Shown here in pieces: positions 6,556-15,652 of a stretch of 42,140 bases of DNA. Position numbers and translations under genes: made by a program. This stretch comes from an uncultured Lachnospiraceae bacterium (GTDB lineage: Bacteria > Bacillota_A > Clostridia > Lachnospirales > Lachnospiraceae). The DNA lies in assembly GCA_910585655.1 (NCBI GenBank), contig CAJUFW010000008.1, positions 1 through 42,140 on the forward strand, read 5' to 3'. The stretch's first letter is position 1; the number at the start of each line of letters is the position of its first letter. The notes below the pieces were generated by a model. That model ran no database searches, had not been told where the DNA came from, and worked only from the letters and a program-made list of their open reading frames with translations.

Positions 6556-7733
6556 CACACCATCTCCTTCCTATAGACTGAATTTAAGTTCCGGGAGCCG
6601 TCCAACTGCCTGGAGCCATCTAAGAACCGATACTCCCTGGTCTTTACTGTTACCATTACACTGCCAATCTGCTCCTGCCCGGTACTCACTACCTTTATAT
6701 CAAGCAGTGTTTTCGCATGAAACGGATATGGCCTCTCTTCCCGGAAGTTTATCTTCATCCGGCTTTCTATCCGGTCTGCTTCCATCCTCTCTGACAGCCG
6801 TTGTTCCCAGGTAAGTGCCATAGAGGGGCGCAGGAACCGTTCCGGAATTCGCTTTCCCCTCCATACCTGCGCTACATCCAGCAGCAGCCGGTAACGTCTC
6901 CTACCGTCCAGCCGTTTGCTGCCGTCCAGTCTCCGGGAGCCGTTCCATAGACGGGAACCCCAAAAATTAAGGGGGAACAAAAGCGTAAGCGATAAAGCCA
7001 GACCAGACAGTTCCCTGGAAGGAAGCTGCCAGGCCAACTGGATGGACGGAAGCCTTATCTCTTCCGAGGTAGTAAATCCCTGCTGGAAACGGGTATGGAT
7101 GGAGAAGGCCGTTTGGTTATGCAGCGCCGCCAGGTACAGCTGGAGCAGAAGGTTCTGGAATAGGATTTGTTCCAGATGGGAGTTATCTGCCCATATCACA
7201 TAACTTCCCTTATAAATCACCGCTATTCCAGCCGGCTTTACTACAGGTGTCCGTTCCGCAATCGGATCTTTCTCCGTGTCAATTTCCACGCTTTTGGTTT
7301 GAATGAAAATAGTCGCTGGACGACTGAGCCTTTCCTCATATTGGATCTGATCAGTATTCCACAACAGGTCAACCGATTTCATCACATCTTCATAGGTTCC
7401 TTCTGCTGTGTTTTGAAGCTGCTTATATCGTAAATACTGCCGATATCGGCTATCCGATATAACGGGTTCCAAGCTGCTTGCACCTGCCAAAATCCCTGCT
7501 TCTTTCCGCGTCAGGCCAACGATATCCCCCACCATATCCAGGTTCTTCCCTTTGGCTGTTTCTAAATCCAATTTCTCCAGTTCCCGGAATACGTCTTGCA
7601 CCTCCTTCAGCTGCCGTGCAAAAGCCCTAACAAGACACTCGATGTTCCTCCGCCCCTGGAACTGCTGCGGGAAGTCCCGCATCCATTGTTCTGCTATCTG
7701 GCTATCAAAGGCCGTCCGCTCAAGCATGTCCAC
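6555..7733 (-). CDS. Baseplate wedge/tail protein, P2 gpI-like (DUF2612-type)
   Basis: 392 aa; GTG start with GAGGTG upstream (ATG at 7727 possible). N-terminal helical domain includes a DLETAKGKNLDMVGDIVGLxR motif, typical of gpI/DUF2612 baseplate proteins, followed by YRQYLRYKQLQNTAEGTYEDV. The C-terminal half carries repeated LDGSR/LNGSR units (FWGSRLWNGSRRLDGSKRLD; FLDGSRQLDGSRNLN), as in Clostridia relatives. It sits right after baseplate J and before the collar protein, as in other myophages. Confidence 0.8.
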   Translation of the reverse strand: MDMLERTAFDSQIAEQWMRDFPQQFQGRRNIECLVRAFARQLKEVQDVFRELEKLDLETAKGKNLDMVGDIVGLTRKEAGILAGASSLEPVISDSRYRQYLRYKQLQNTAEGTYEDVMKSVDLLWNTDQIQYEERLSRPATIFIQTKSVEIDTEKDPIAERTPVVKPAGIAVIYKGSYVIWADNSHLEQILFQNLLLQLYLAALHNQTAFSIHTRFQQGFTTSEEIRLPSIQLAWQLPSRELSGLALSLTLLFPLNFWGSRLWNGSRRLDGSKRLDGRRRYRLLLDVAQVWRGKRIPERFLRPSMALTWEQRLSERMEADRIESRMKINFREERPYPFHAKTLLDIKVVSTGQEQIGSVMVTVKTREYRFLDGSRQLDGSRNLNSVYRKEMV

Positions 7734-9192
7734 TGTACGTCACCTCGATCCTGTTAGCCTCCGCTACGATTTTCTGCCGGCTGGTGGCCGGGACATTCCG
7801 GTAGGTATATGCTTCTGCCTCCGGTTCCTCTTCCTGGCCACTGGCCGCAACAGCACATTGGATACTAACATAAGTAAGGCCGCCTACCATCGAATAAATC
7901 CCATCATTTAACGTCTGAGTCAACAGACTGTCCCCTGCCTTTAACCCAGCTGTACTTTCCAGGATAGCGTCTACTGTCAGGCTGGCGTAGTTCGTTGGCA
8001 AATGTCGGATATCCGCGTCCAATATCACTTTCATCCAAACAAGGACATATTCCGGACGGTTAAAGCAAACCGGCACGGAATCCCCATACTCCGTTGCCAC
8101 GTCCACCTTGATAGATCCAAAGGTTTGTATTCCTGCCGCCCTCCGGTCTAAAATAGCCGCTGCAATCTCCTCTTCATTCCCGCCATCAACAATAAACTCA
8201 ATACTATGGGGCGGCCTCCCGTCCTCATCTATAAAGTCCGTGTAATTCTCATATCCAGTTGCACTTTCCACCCCTTGTACGTTATTCAGCAGTTGGGCGC
8301 AGACACTATCAATCATCCGGGTAGAGCGGATAGCCGATTTTGCGATATAAGACTGCCTCAGCTCGACATCTGTTTCCTGTTCTCGACCATAAGTAGGAGC
8401 CAACAGGTTCTCTACTGCGGTAAAGCCTGCGATATTGTCTACCATCTTACTGACTACCCCACCAGAAAGGCTAATCCGTCCATAATTCTGGGTAAAAAAG
8501 TTGGCAATCGTCGTAACCTCGCTAGTTGTCAGGTTATCCGATAGAAACAACGTATTGCTCCGGCTTTTTACTGTATCCCGTAAGAATAACTCTTTCCCGG
8601 TATCTGAACTCACTATCTCCGCCTCGTACTCCGGATCCGTGATTGCCGCCTGAAGCCCTTCCAGGATATCTACTACACCAGCAGCTGGATCCTCATTATA
8701 AAAACGGTAGCCCTTCCCGCCAAAGAACAAGCTATACTCCCCCTTTTCCATAGCCGCCACCGTAATTTTCGCTGAATTACAGGAATCCCGGCTGATCTGG
8801 AATTCCGAAGCTGCCAGGAGGCGCACTTCTGGGGAAGTATCCGCTGCTACCAAAGCGCCTTCTGGTACAACCGCCCCATCCTCCCCCGTACAATGCAGCG
8901 GGTAAATCGTCCGCCGCCTGGCTGCCCGCCGGATCCCGCCATACTGCACGGCATTGTCCAGGTTTATCCCACTGGCCGTAGATGGATACTTGGCATAGTA
9001 GCTATCTTGTGCTGTCTCCCACAAATCCGCGATCTGCCCGGCAAAGGTCGTCACCAGGACATCTAAAAAAGAAGACCGCTGGAGCCGGGTATCAAAGCCG
9101 AACCCTTCCGTCAGCTCGGTATGGATTTCCTCCAAAATCGTATCCATCCGCTTCAGCACAAAGCCTTTCTCTGTCACTCCATATTCAGACAT
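7720..9192 (-). CDS. Baseplate J-like protein
   Basis: 490 aa. Recognised by the N-terminal FDTRLQRSSFLDVLVTTFAGQ and LDNAVQYGGIxRxxA segments, then a central domain (RQSYIAKSAIRSTRMIDSVC, NVQGVESATGYENY) and a beta C-terminus, as in P2 gpJ / Mu gp47 proteins that form baseplate wedges. Overlaps the gp25-like gene upstream by 8 bases and the gpI-like gene downstream by 14, consistent with one translationally coupled baseplate operon. Confidence 0.9.
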   Translation of the reverse strand: MSEYGVTEKGFVLKRMDTILEEIHTELTEGFGFDTRLQRSSFLDVLVTTFAGQIADLWETAQDSYYAKYPSTASGINLDNAVQYGGIRRAARRRTIYPLHCTGEDGAVVPEGALVAADTSPEVRLLAASEFQISRDSCNSAKITVAAMEKGEYSLFFGGKGYRFYNEDPAAGVVDILEGLQAAITDPEYEAEIVSSDTGKELFLRDTVKSRSNTLFLSDNLTTSEVTTIANFFTQNYGRISLSGGVVSKMVDNIAGFTAVENLLAPTYGREQETDVELRQSYIAKSAIRSTRMIDSVCAQLLNNVQGVESATGYENYTDFIDEDGRPPHSIEFIVDGGNEEEIAAAILDRRAAGIQTFGSIKVDVATEYGDSVPVCFNRPEYVLVWMKVILDADIRHLPTNYASLTVDAILESTAGLKAGDSLLTQTLNDGIYSMVGGLTYVSIQCAVAASGQEEEPEAEAYTYRNVPATSRQKIVAEANRIEVTYSGHA

Positions 9193-9535
9193 CCAACACC
9201 ATCCCTTCCTTTATCGTTCCTTTTTCCGTGAGGACAATATAACGGATAGAGGCTTTTCTCGTTTGGACATCTACAAACACCGATACATCCTGGACACCTA
9301 TCACACCCTCTATTTCAAAAATCGTTTCCCGGATCTGACGTGCAAAGGAGTCCGTATCCGGATTCTTTACAAACAGCTCTTCCCGGTAAGGCAGCCCCTC
9401 TTCCTTGTCCCAACGCCATTCGCCTGCCAGCCACAGAAGCCGGATCCGGATCTTCTGTGCAACGGAATCTGTCAAGGCAATATCCCCTTGCGGGGAAATA
9501 TACAAATCTCCCTTTGGATCTAACGCAATATCCAT
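9185..9535 (-). CDS. Baseplate protein, gpW/gp25-like (DUF2634-type)
   Basis: 116 aa. LDPKGDLYISPQGDIALTD, then LLWLAGEWRWDKEEGLPYR and GVIGVQDVSVFVD match the gp25/DUF2634 fold with the WxxxxGLPY motif. It is the sheath-initiating wedge component in contractile tails and normally precedes baseplate J, as here. Confidence 0.85.
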   Translation of the reverse strand: MDIALDPKGDLYISPQGDIALTDSVAQKIRIRLLWLAGEWRWDKEEGLPYREELFVKNPDTDSFARQIRETIFEIEGVIGVQDVSVFVDVQTRKASIRYIVLTEKGTIKEGMVLDV

Positions 9536-9578
9536 CTTATCCCTGTTCCTTTCCAGCTCTCTGCCCGGTATCTGCCTT

Positions 9579-10250
9579 TTAAGCCTGTTGGCAAGTACCT
9601 GTGTAAGAAAGGTTGCCTGATACCACCAAGTCGCCCCGGACGGCTATCCCACTGCCAGACACACATAGTTCCATCCCATCGGCCTGTGCCTGGATAACCC
9701 CATTTGACAGGATAAGCTTGGTGTTACCGATTTCTATCTGGGCGCTGTTTTTCGCCATTGTAAAACAGGTATCTCCAGCCTTTGTTTCCACTCCATCACG
9801 GGATACGGATATCTCTACGCCAGGCGCACGGAGCAAAACGGCCTCCTGCTTCACCGCTTTTTCTATGATTCCCCCTCCCGTTCTTATCAGACCTGGAATC
9901 ACCACTGCGCTGCTCAAATCAAACCGCAGGGAGCCTTCTGCTGCCGCCCCACTTCTCCAGGCATCCAGTTCCACCTCCGATACCACAATCAGGCAGCTAT
10001 CTCCCTTTTTGATAGGAAATGTTATCCCAACACCAGCCTGCTCACAAAATGGGAACAGTACCGGGGCTTCCGTAACCGTCGGATAGGCTAGCTTTTTTCC
10101 GTCCGATGTCACAAACTCCCCTACTGGCCGGACGGAAGCTGTTCCGCTTTTCGGATCGAAAAACAGAATTTCCCCTGGGAGCGCCGTATGTACTTCATTT
10201 ACAACCATCCTGGCAGTTTCTTCAATCTCCTGCGATAGCTCCTGTAGCAT
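9579..10250 (-). CDS. Baseplate central spike, Gp138/gpV-like
   Basis: 223 aa from the ATG at 10250, with a strong GGAGGAG upstream. A longer form from 10292 overlaps the upstream gene by ATGA and cannot be excluded. Residues about 20-130 match the OB-fold N-terminal domain of Gp138-type spikes (ALPGEILFFDPKSGTASVRP, FPIKKGDSCLIVV, RFDLSSAVVIPGL). The C-terminal third is a beta-helix-like repeat (GNTKLILSNGVIQAQADG, ISVSRDGVETKAGDTC), the membrane-piercing tip. Sits with hub and gp25 genes as expected. Confidence 0.85.
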   Translation of the reverse strand: MLQELSQEIEETARMVVNEVHTALPGEILFFDPKSGTASVRPVGEFVTSDGKKLAYPTVTEAPVLFPFCEQAGVGITFPIKKGDSCLIVVSEVELDAWRSGAAAEGSLRFDLSSAVVIPGLIRTGGGIIEKAVKQEAVLLRAPGVEISVSRDGVETKAGDTCFTMAKNSAQIEIGNTKLILSNGVIQAQADGMELCVSGSGIAVRGDLVVSGNLSYTGTCQQA

Positions 10251-10288
10251 GGTACTCCTCCCCCTTTCCTCCTGCTCTATCCTTTCTG

Positions 10289-11452
10289 TCATACCTTTTT
10301 CAAATCCTTCACATGAACCGCAGCGGCTACCTGCTTCCCCTTCCCAATCACTGCCCGATCCCCTTCTATCTTTATCACGTCATAGGTTTCATACCAGCAG
10401 ACAAATGTCCCGCTACTGTATTGGTAACCTAACGTCCGGCCTCCCTGCTGGAGTGTCCGTGTCAGCTTGACCCGATCCCCAGCCTTAATTGCCCCTCCAT
10501 TCCCGGAAGTGCCTCCAGAAGCGCTGCCAGATTTCCCTTTTGCTTTCTTCTCCTCTTTGGAGGAAAGCGCCTTTTGTTCCAGCTTTACCTCTGCCTTGAT
10601 TTTCAGCAACTGCGCCGTACAGATCCAGTCCCCTTCCAGGTTGTCCCCATCCATCACCACCTGCTGGACGAGGAAATAGCCATCCGTTATCCGGCTATTC
10701 AGACACACCACATCATTGATACCGATTGCCCCATTCAACAGGTAATCGACCTCCCAGCCGGACTTTGCTTCTTTTCCGGAACCGATGGTTACTCGTTTCG
10801 GAATTCCGAGCAGCCCGGTATCGCTGGACAGGTAATAGCCCCTCGTAGACACCGGCCTGCCGGGGAGCGTCACCTGCAGCACCTGGTTCTGGATCGTCCA
10901 GTTATGCCCACAGCGTTTCGCTATCTTCTGGAGGGCATTTTTCGCTTTCCCCACATAGGTAAAACCATTCGGAATTGTCCCAAAGGATAAGTCCTTGGCA
11001 AACACAACCGAGACGCCCATCGCCTGGGCAATCCGCTGGTAAACTTCCTTGGTATTCACTTTTCCGTTTAAAGAGATCGATATCGTCGTATCCCGCAACG
11101 CTACCCGACCATCCACTACGGTTAGCTCCGTCATCCGGTCGGCATTCTCCATCGTCGTGATCACCGATGTGATTGTCCCAACGATCAAAAGCGTCATGCT
11201 GTCCTCATACCCAGCCCGTAGCTCTGCAACGCAGTCCTTTGTCTCCAGGATTCTCAGGTTCTGGTCAGACAGGTTCCAGATCTGGATTTTGGCATCGTTG
11301 GGGCTTTCTGCATTAGATTTTTCAATACTGAAGGAAATATGCAGTGCTTCCTGTCTGGCATCCTGGAAGTTTCCAATCTGGAATCCGCCTGCTTTCTTCC
11401 CCATCTGGCCGCACTTGAGTATATAGCGACGCAGAAAGTTTGTCTCTGCCAT
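10289..11452 (-). CDS. Baseplate hub protein (gp27/gpD-like)
   Basis: 387 aa from the ATG at 11452, preceded by GGAGG; the 60 extra codons upstream overlap another gene and look spurious. N-terminal half has the hub beta-domain pattern (FSIEKSNAESPNDAKIQIWN, AELRAGYE, TVVDGRVALRDTTISISL), then a helical insertion (YQRIAQAMGVSVVFA) and a second beta-domain. Residues about 325-387 form an added C-terminal beta domain after a Ser/Gly-rich linker (GSASGGTSGNGG), perhaps SH3-like (AIKAGDRVKLTRT). It should form the ring between tail tube and spike. Confidence 0.75.
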   Translation of the reverse strand: MAETNFLRRYILKCGQMGKKAGGFQIGNFQDARQEALHISFSIEKSNAESPNDAKIQIWNLSDQNLRILETKDCVAELRAGYEDSMTLLIVGTITSVITTMENADRMTELTVVDGRVALRDTTISISLNGKVNTKEVYQRIAQAMGVSVVFAKDLSFGTIPNGFTYVGKAKNALQKIAKRCGHNWTIQNQVLQVTLPGRPVSTRGYYLSSDTGLLGIPKRVTIGSGKEAKSGWEVDYLLNGAIGINDVVCLNSRITDGYFLVQQVVMDGDNLEGDWICTAQLLKIKAEVKLEQKALSSKEEKKAKGKSGSASGGTSGNGGAIKAGDRVKLTRTLQQGGRTLGYQYSSGTFVCWYETYDVIKIEGDRAVIGKGKQVAAAVHVKDLKKV

Positions 11453-11474
11453 TTCCACTCCTCCCTGACCGTCC

Positions 11475-11792
11475 CTACCCTTCCAGTTCCAGGTTCGGGA
11501 TATATACAAACTCCGCTGTTTTCTCCACAAACGCCTGGCGTCCAACTTCCCCGGTATCCGACAGGCATCCGAAAATCCCATCCGGCAGATCCGGATCGGT
11601 ATAAAAATGGAAAATCGGGAAATTCGGTACAATCCTGGTCATGGCAATGATGGGATCCTCATCCTCGTCATACAGGCCGAAACTCCAATAATCATACTTT
11701 TCGTTATACGTAAAGCGCAGCCCATACTCCTTCCCATCAATCGAAAGCATGGACAGGCTGTCATTTTCATCCGGCACCTCAATGTATAGCAC
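11475..11792 (-). CDS. Baseplate plug protein (cyanophage-type baseplate plug family)
   Basis: 105 aa, GTG start with GGGGG upstream. The layout IEVPDENDSLSMLSIDGKEYGLRF...WSFGLYDEDEDPII...FHFYTDPDLPDGIFGCLSD fits the small baseplate plug family of myophages, which sits between hub and Dit-like proteins. Position immediately before the hub gene agrees. Confidence 0.7.
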   Translation of the reverse strand: MLYIEVPDENDSLSMLSIDGKEYGLRFTYNEKYDYWSFGLYDEDEDPIIAMTRIVPNFPIFHFYTDPDLPDGIFGCLSDTGEVGRQAFVEKTAEFVYIPNLELEG

Positions 11793-11836
11793 TCCAGCAC
11801 CCCCTGTTTTTTCCTATGCCACTCTTATCCGGCAAC

Positions 11837-12454
11837 CTACAGGAACCCCATACCAGTTGCCACCCCATATAGGATTGATTGGCTCTTTTTTGCGTTCCCG
11901 TTCTTTCCTCCGCTGCTACTGGAAGCTGTTGTGCTGCCGCCGGTACTGGCACTGGATTTCGTTGACACCGGGGAAGTGGCTGCTGTCCCTGCTTTGGCTT
12001 TTGTCGTCCCAGATTTTAAGCTGTACCGTGGAACCTTTACTGTTTTCCGCTTGGTTTTCCGTACCTTCTGGAGCTGCATGGACACTTCCCTGGCATAGCC
12101 GATTTCCCTTGACTTTTTTATACTGATACTGGTAATCCCCATATTGGTATAGGTTTTCTCTGTCGTAATGACCTTTACCAGCTTTTTCTCCAGCCAAAGA
12201 CGTTCCAGGCTGTCGCAAACCTCATTCACCCGGTCGGTGGAATTGCCATGCCGTTTCAGCCAGGTCACAGGAGTATTGCTGATATATAAGGTTAGTTGGA
12301 TGGATAACGGATCCAAGATAATCGTATCCGATACCGGAAACCCCTCCTCTACTGGATAGGTCGGCACTGTAGCGGATAATGCTTTCTGTTCGTCTATCAG
12401 GGCATCAAACTCAATCCCTGCCACGGAAACTGGCTTCAGCTTTTTTCTTCCCAC
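11837..12454 (-). CDS. Dit-like tail/baseplate protein
   Basis: 205 aa, GTG start with GGAGG upstream. N-terminal ~150 residues (GIEFDALIDEQKALSATVPTYPVEEGFPVSDTI) match the Dit-like N-terminal domain found after tape-measure genes in Clostridia myophages. The C-terminus is a Ser/Thr/Gly/Ala-rich low-complexity segment ending in a hydrophobic patch (LYGVATGMGFL), a possible contact with the neighbouring plug. Confidence 0.7.
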   Translation of the reverse strand: MGRKKLKPVSVAGIEFDALIDEQKALSATVPTYPVEEGFPVSDTIILDPLSIQLTLYISNTPVTWLKRHGNSTDRVNEVCDSLERLWLEKKLVKVITTEKTYTNMGITSISIKKSREIGYAREVSMQLQKVRKTKRKTVKVPRYSLKSGTTKAKAGTAATSPVSTKSSASTGGSTTASSSSGGKNGNAKKSQSILYGVATGMGFL

Positions 12455-12535
12455 TCTCTCCCTCCTCGTATCATAAATTTACAGCGAATCAAAGCAGTCT
12501 TTTCGATTCTAAATGATAAACAGATAAGAGCTGAC

Positions 12536-14884
12536 CTATCTTGCCCAAGCCAGCCCCCTTGCTAGTTGTGTGGTCGCATCTGCCGCTGATTTCTTCATAC
12601 CCTTAGATACATTCCGCTGCGTCTCCATGCTTCCGCCGAAATAACTGTTGCTAAATGTATTGTTCTGAACCACGCTGGAGCTTCTGTTATTCACAGTACT
12701 TGCCGCAACTGTAGTCGGTTTTGCTGTAGCTGCCTGCATCAATACCTGTACCCCATTTGCCAGCTTCTTTACTTCCTCCAGTACAGTTCCCCGATTTTCC
12801 GTAATTCCCTTTGCCAGTCCTCCCATAAAGTCTGGCATCCATTCCTCGTAATCGGTCAGCGGTCCTTCGTCCGGAACGGAGAAGTGCAGGAAGGACTTTA
12901 TCTTATTTGCCACGCCCTTGACCGCATCCGTGATTTTTCCAATCGCCCCGGTAATACCATCTGCAATCCCGGTTACAATATCAGCTCCCCAAGAAAGTGC
13001 TTGTTCTGGAAGGGAAGTAATCCAATCAACTGCCTCCTGAAAACCATTTTTTATAGTCTGTGCAATATCCCCAATGGTCTGAGTAATTCCATCCCAAATC
13101 CCACCAAAGAAATCCGCTACTGACTGCCAGACATCTTCCCACCATTCCGGGATACCTTGTACCTTTTCGATAAAGCCATCTATCACCCCAGGGAGCGTCT
13201 CCGTAAAGAAAGTCACAATCCCGTCCCAAATAGTGTCAAAAAAGCTGGAGATAGCGCTCCAGACCGTATTCCAGACAGTGGAGATTGCCGACAGCGCCAT
13301 ATCAATCGCCAGACCAATCCTTTGTAGCGTGGCAACCAGCCAGTTTTCAATAATCGTAAAAACGCCGATAAAGATTTCTTTCACAGCTTCCCAGGCTGCC
13401 GCCCAGTCCCCGGTAAAAACAGCAGAAATCAGGTTTGCAATTCCTTGTACTACCTTCAGGAATCCATTGATAATGCCAATCATAGAATTCCATGTCACCC
13501 GGAACAGTCCAATTATCTTGCTCCCCCAAGCCTGCCAGAATGCTGCAAGTGCGCCGAATATCACTTCTGCCAGCTTTTTCAAAGCTCCCCAGGTGGCAGA
13601 AGCGGCTCCTTTTATGGAATTCCAGGCTTCTGCCAGTTTCTTAACTACCCCAAAAATCATTTCCCTGGCGTTATCAGCTCCGATTCCCAGCCCATCAAAG
13701 ATACTACCAATAATAGAATCGTTCCCCATCAGGAAATGGATAAAATCCTCGACGATTAAAATAAGCAGGGCTACTACTGCTATGATCGCTGCTATTTTTA
13801 ACCCCATCGGGCTAAACAGTTTCCCAATACCACCGAGAAATTTTAAGAACTTTCCGGTGCCATCCAGAACCTTTTCCCAGTTCATTGCCACTAAAAAGAG
13901 AGCAGCAGCTATCGCCAGTAGCCGGAGGGCATTCTCTGCCCCTCCCAGCTTATTCACAATCCGACCTACTACCTCTGTGCCTTTCCCTACTCCTTTGGAT
14001 AAGGTATCTGTAAACCTCCCTACGGCTGGCTGGAGACGTTTGATTAAGGCATGATAACGTTCAGTTGTCCTCGTCAAAAATCCGTTTTCTTTCGTCAACC
14101 CAGCCACCGCCGAAGCTGCTTTCTGGGTTCCTGCCGTCAAAAGCTTTAAGACCGCAACCGCCGGCTTTAAGATAATGCCACCGCCTGCCGCCTGTAAATC
14201 GCTTAACGCCTGCTTCAAATTGCCAAGCTGGTTCGTCCAGGTGTCAGCTTCTCTCGCTGCCTGCCCTAATGCTCCGCTGGCGGCATTGGCATCCTCTACC
14301 ATCTTTAAAAGGGTAAACTGTTTCTGATCTTCTGCTAAATCTTTGAACGATTTTCCATATAGCTCATTCGCTGCAGCATTTCGAGTAGTTTCGGTACAAG
14401 ATAATCCAAGAGCAGCGTCGTTCTCATAATTCCCTTTTAAAAAAGACTGAAGGGAATCTGTCACCGCCTCCATTTCCCGATCATAAAAAGCGGCGGAATC
14501 TGCCACCGCTTTCATTGCCCGGTCAGAAAGTCCTAAGGCGTCTGCTGTCTCCATCCCAGTTGTTTTAGCAAACGCCGCAATCTGGACAAAGCTTCCTTTC
14601 ATCCGATTGACCAGGATACCCGTATCCCCTGCTATTGCACTTAATTTAGACGCTGCCTCTTGTTCCAGATCTCCAAACACCTGCGAAAACTGAGATTTCA
14701 ATGCTTCCACATCGGCAGCCGCCTGTGCCAGACCAAAGATTCCTTTAATCGAAAAGCCAATCCCGATAGCTCCAAGCAACTTTATCGCCATATTTTTGAC
14801 GCCTTGAATCCTTTTCTCTACCTTGGACTCGCTGTTCTTATCTACTTCAAATCCATAAGAAATAATCAGTTCCCGTATCGTCAA
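12536..14884 (-). CDS. Tail tape-measure protein
   Basis: 782 aa. The only reasonable start is TTG at 14884, with GGAGGG nine bases upstream. Long helical protein: N-terminal MTIRELIISYGFEVDKN, Ala-rich helices, two hydrophobic segments around residues 325-345 and 362-385 that could insert in a membrane during injection, repeated Trp/Ile-rich amphipathic stretches (residues ~420-620; IWDGIxxxF-type), and a C-terminal phage-type domain (FLHFSVPDEGPLTDYEEWMPDF). Length sets tail length; these proteins are also extruded on DNA entry. Seven bases after the frameshift extension of the tail chaperone. Confidence 0.9.
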   Translation of the reverse strand: MTIRELIISYGFEVDKNSESKVEKRIQGVKNMAIKLLGAIGIGFSIKGIFGLAQAAADVEALKSQFSQVFGDLEQEAASKLSAIAGDTGILVNRMKGSFVQIAAFAKTTGMETADALGLSDRAMKAVADSAAFYDREMEAVTDSLQSFLKGNYENDAALGLSCTETTRNAAANELYGKSFKDLAEDQKQFTLLKMVEDANAASGALGQAAREADTWTNQLGNLKQALSDLQAAGGGIILKPAVAVLKLLTAGTQKAASAVAGLTKENGFLTRTTERYHALIKRLQPAVGRFTDTLSKGVGKGTEVVGRIVNKLGGAENALRLLAIAAALFLVAMNWEKVLDGTGKFLKFLGGIGKLFSPMGLKIAAIIAVVALLILIVEDFIHFLMGNDSIIGSIFDGLGIGADNAREMIFGVVKKLAEAWNSIKGAASATWGALKKLAEVIFGALAAFWQAWGSKIIGLFRVTWNSMIGIINGFLKVVQGIANLISAVFTGDWAAAWEAVKEIFIGVFTIIENWLVATLQRIGLAIDMALSAISTVWNTVWSAISSFFDTIWDGIVTFFTETLPGVIDGFIEKVQGIPEWWEDVWQSVADFFGGIWDGITQTIGDIAQTIKNGFQEAVDWITSLPEQALSWGADIVTGIADGITGAIGKITDAVKGVANKIKSFLHFSVPDEGPLTDYEEWMPDFMGGLAKGITENRGTVLEEVKKLANGVQVLMQAATAKPTTVAASTVNNRSSSVVQNNTFSNSYFGGSMETQRNVSKGMKKSAADATTQLARGLAWAR

Positions 14885-14890
14885 ACCGCA

Positions 14891-15621
14891 TCACCCTCCC
14901 TCCTGCCTCAACTCCTCCGCGCGTCCCTGTTCGATATCCAGCCCCATCTCATAGAGCGCATAGAGTTTTAACATCTGATCGAGAGTATACACCTCCTGTA
15001 GTTCGTACATCGAAACAATCCCTGCCTTTATCAGAATATAGCACCTCAACTCCAGCTCGCTAAACCTGGCATAATCAAAGGTTCCGAACCTTCTGATGTC
15101 GTCTCCTTCTGTCCCTCTTCCGTCTCTTCCTCCTCGGCTCCCCCTTCCTTGCCAGATCGGGTGCCGAGCCTCTTGAAAAAACCGTTAAAGTTCAGCTTTA
15201 TCACATGAAAGCATAACAGGAACATATCTTGTATCTCCCCGCAGAACACTTCATCTGCCAGGTCAGCCGTCAATCGCTGCACTTCCCTCTCCCCTGTATT
15301 TTCGTCTATCAGTTCCACTACAATGTTACCGCCAAGGAGCAGCTTCCTCATCAGCTTCTCCATTCTGTCTCCGCTAATTCCGGTACAGTTTGAAAGCGCC
15401 TCCGCTGCCGCCCCAGCGTCGATATCTAAAAGACCATTATCTCTTTCCACCCCGTTTTCTTTGCTACCTGCTATTAACGGTGCCAAAGCACCCAAAAGAG
15501 GAGCCAGCACCGATGCCAACTCCCCTGTCAAATTAGCTGCCTTAAACGCGCCAAACGGAGTAATATAAAAGTTCATTTCACCGATTTTTACTACCGTCGG
15601 TTCCAGTCTCCGTAATCCCAT
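14891..15621 (-). CDS. -1 frameshift fusion of the tail assembly chaperone (G-T-like)
   Basis: Reading frame 0 ends at 15046, but the -1 frame is open from a slippery T TTT TTC at 15181-15175 to a TGA at 14891, just before the tape-measure start. The extension encodes GTFDYARFSELELRCYILI and VSMYELQEVYTLDQMLKLYA, a sensible helical domain that otherwise has no good start codon of its own. Tail chaperone pairs made by -1 frameshifting before the tape measure are a hallmark of long-tailed phages (lambda gpG/gpGT). The exact slip point is inferred. Confidence 0.7.
15046..15621 (-). CDS. Tail assembly chaperone, short form
   Basis: 191 aa. Begins MGLRRLEPTVVKIGEMNFYITPFGAFKAANLTGEL, then helical, with a C-terminal acidic linker (AEEEETEEGQ). 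Position directly before the tape measure and after the tail tube marks it as the gpG-like chaperone, which coats the tape-measure protein during tail assembly. AAGGAGG upstream of the ATG supports the start. Confidence 0.75.
   Translation of the reverse strand: MGLRRLEPTVVKIGEMNFYITPFGAFKAANLTGELASVLAPLLGALAPLIAGSKENGVERDNGLLDIDAGAAAEALSNCTGISGDRMEKLMRKLLLGGNIVVELIDENTGEREVQRLTADLADEVFCGEIQDMFLLCFHVIKLNFNGFFKRLGTRSGKEGGAEEEETEEGQKETTSEGSEPLIMPGLASWS
15175..15181 (-). other. Candidate -1 ribosomal slippery heptamer T TTT TTC
   Basis: In frame 0 the codons are GGT TTT TTC AAG, giving the XXXYYYZ pattern TTTTTTC. After slipping back by one base the frame stays open to 14891. A weaker candidate (A GGG GGA) lies about 30 bases downstream. 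Confidence 0.6.
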
Positions 15622-15652
15622 CTTTTCTTATCCTCCTTCTTATCCCCGGCTT

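Noticed and set aside
1..7733. Diversity-generating retroelement for the tail-fibre genes
   Set aside because: No reverse transcriptase, no template/variable repeat pair seen.
13233..14054. 273-codon plus-strand frame opposite the tape measure
   Set aside because: Shadow of a long helical coding frame; no start signal.
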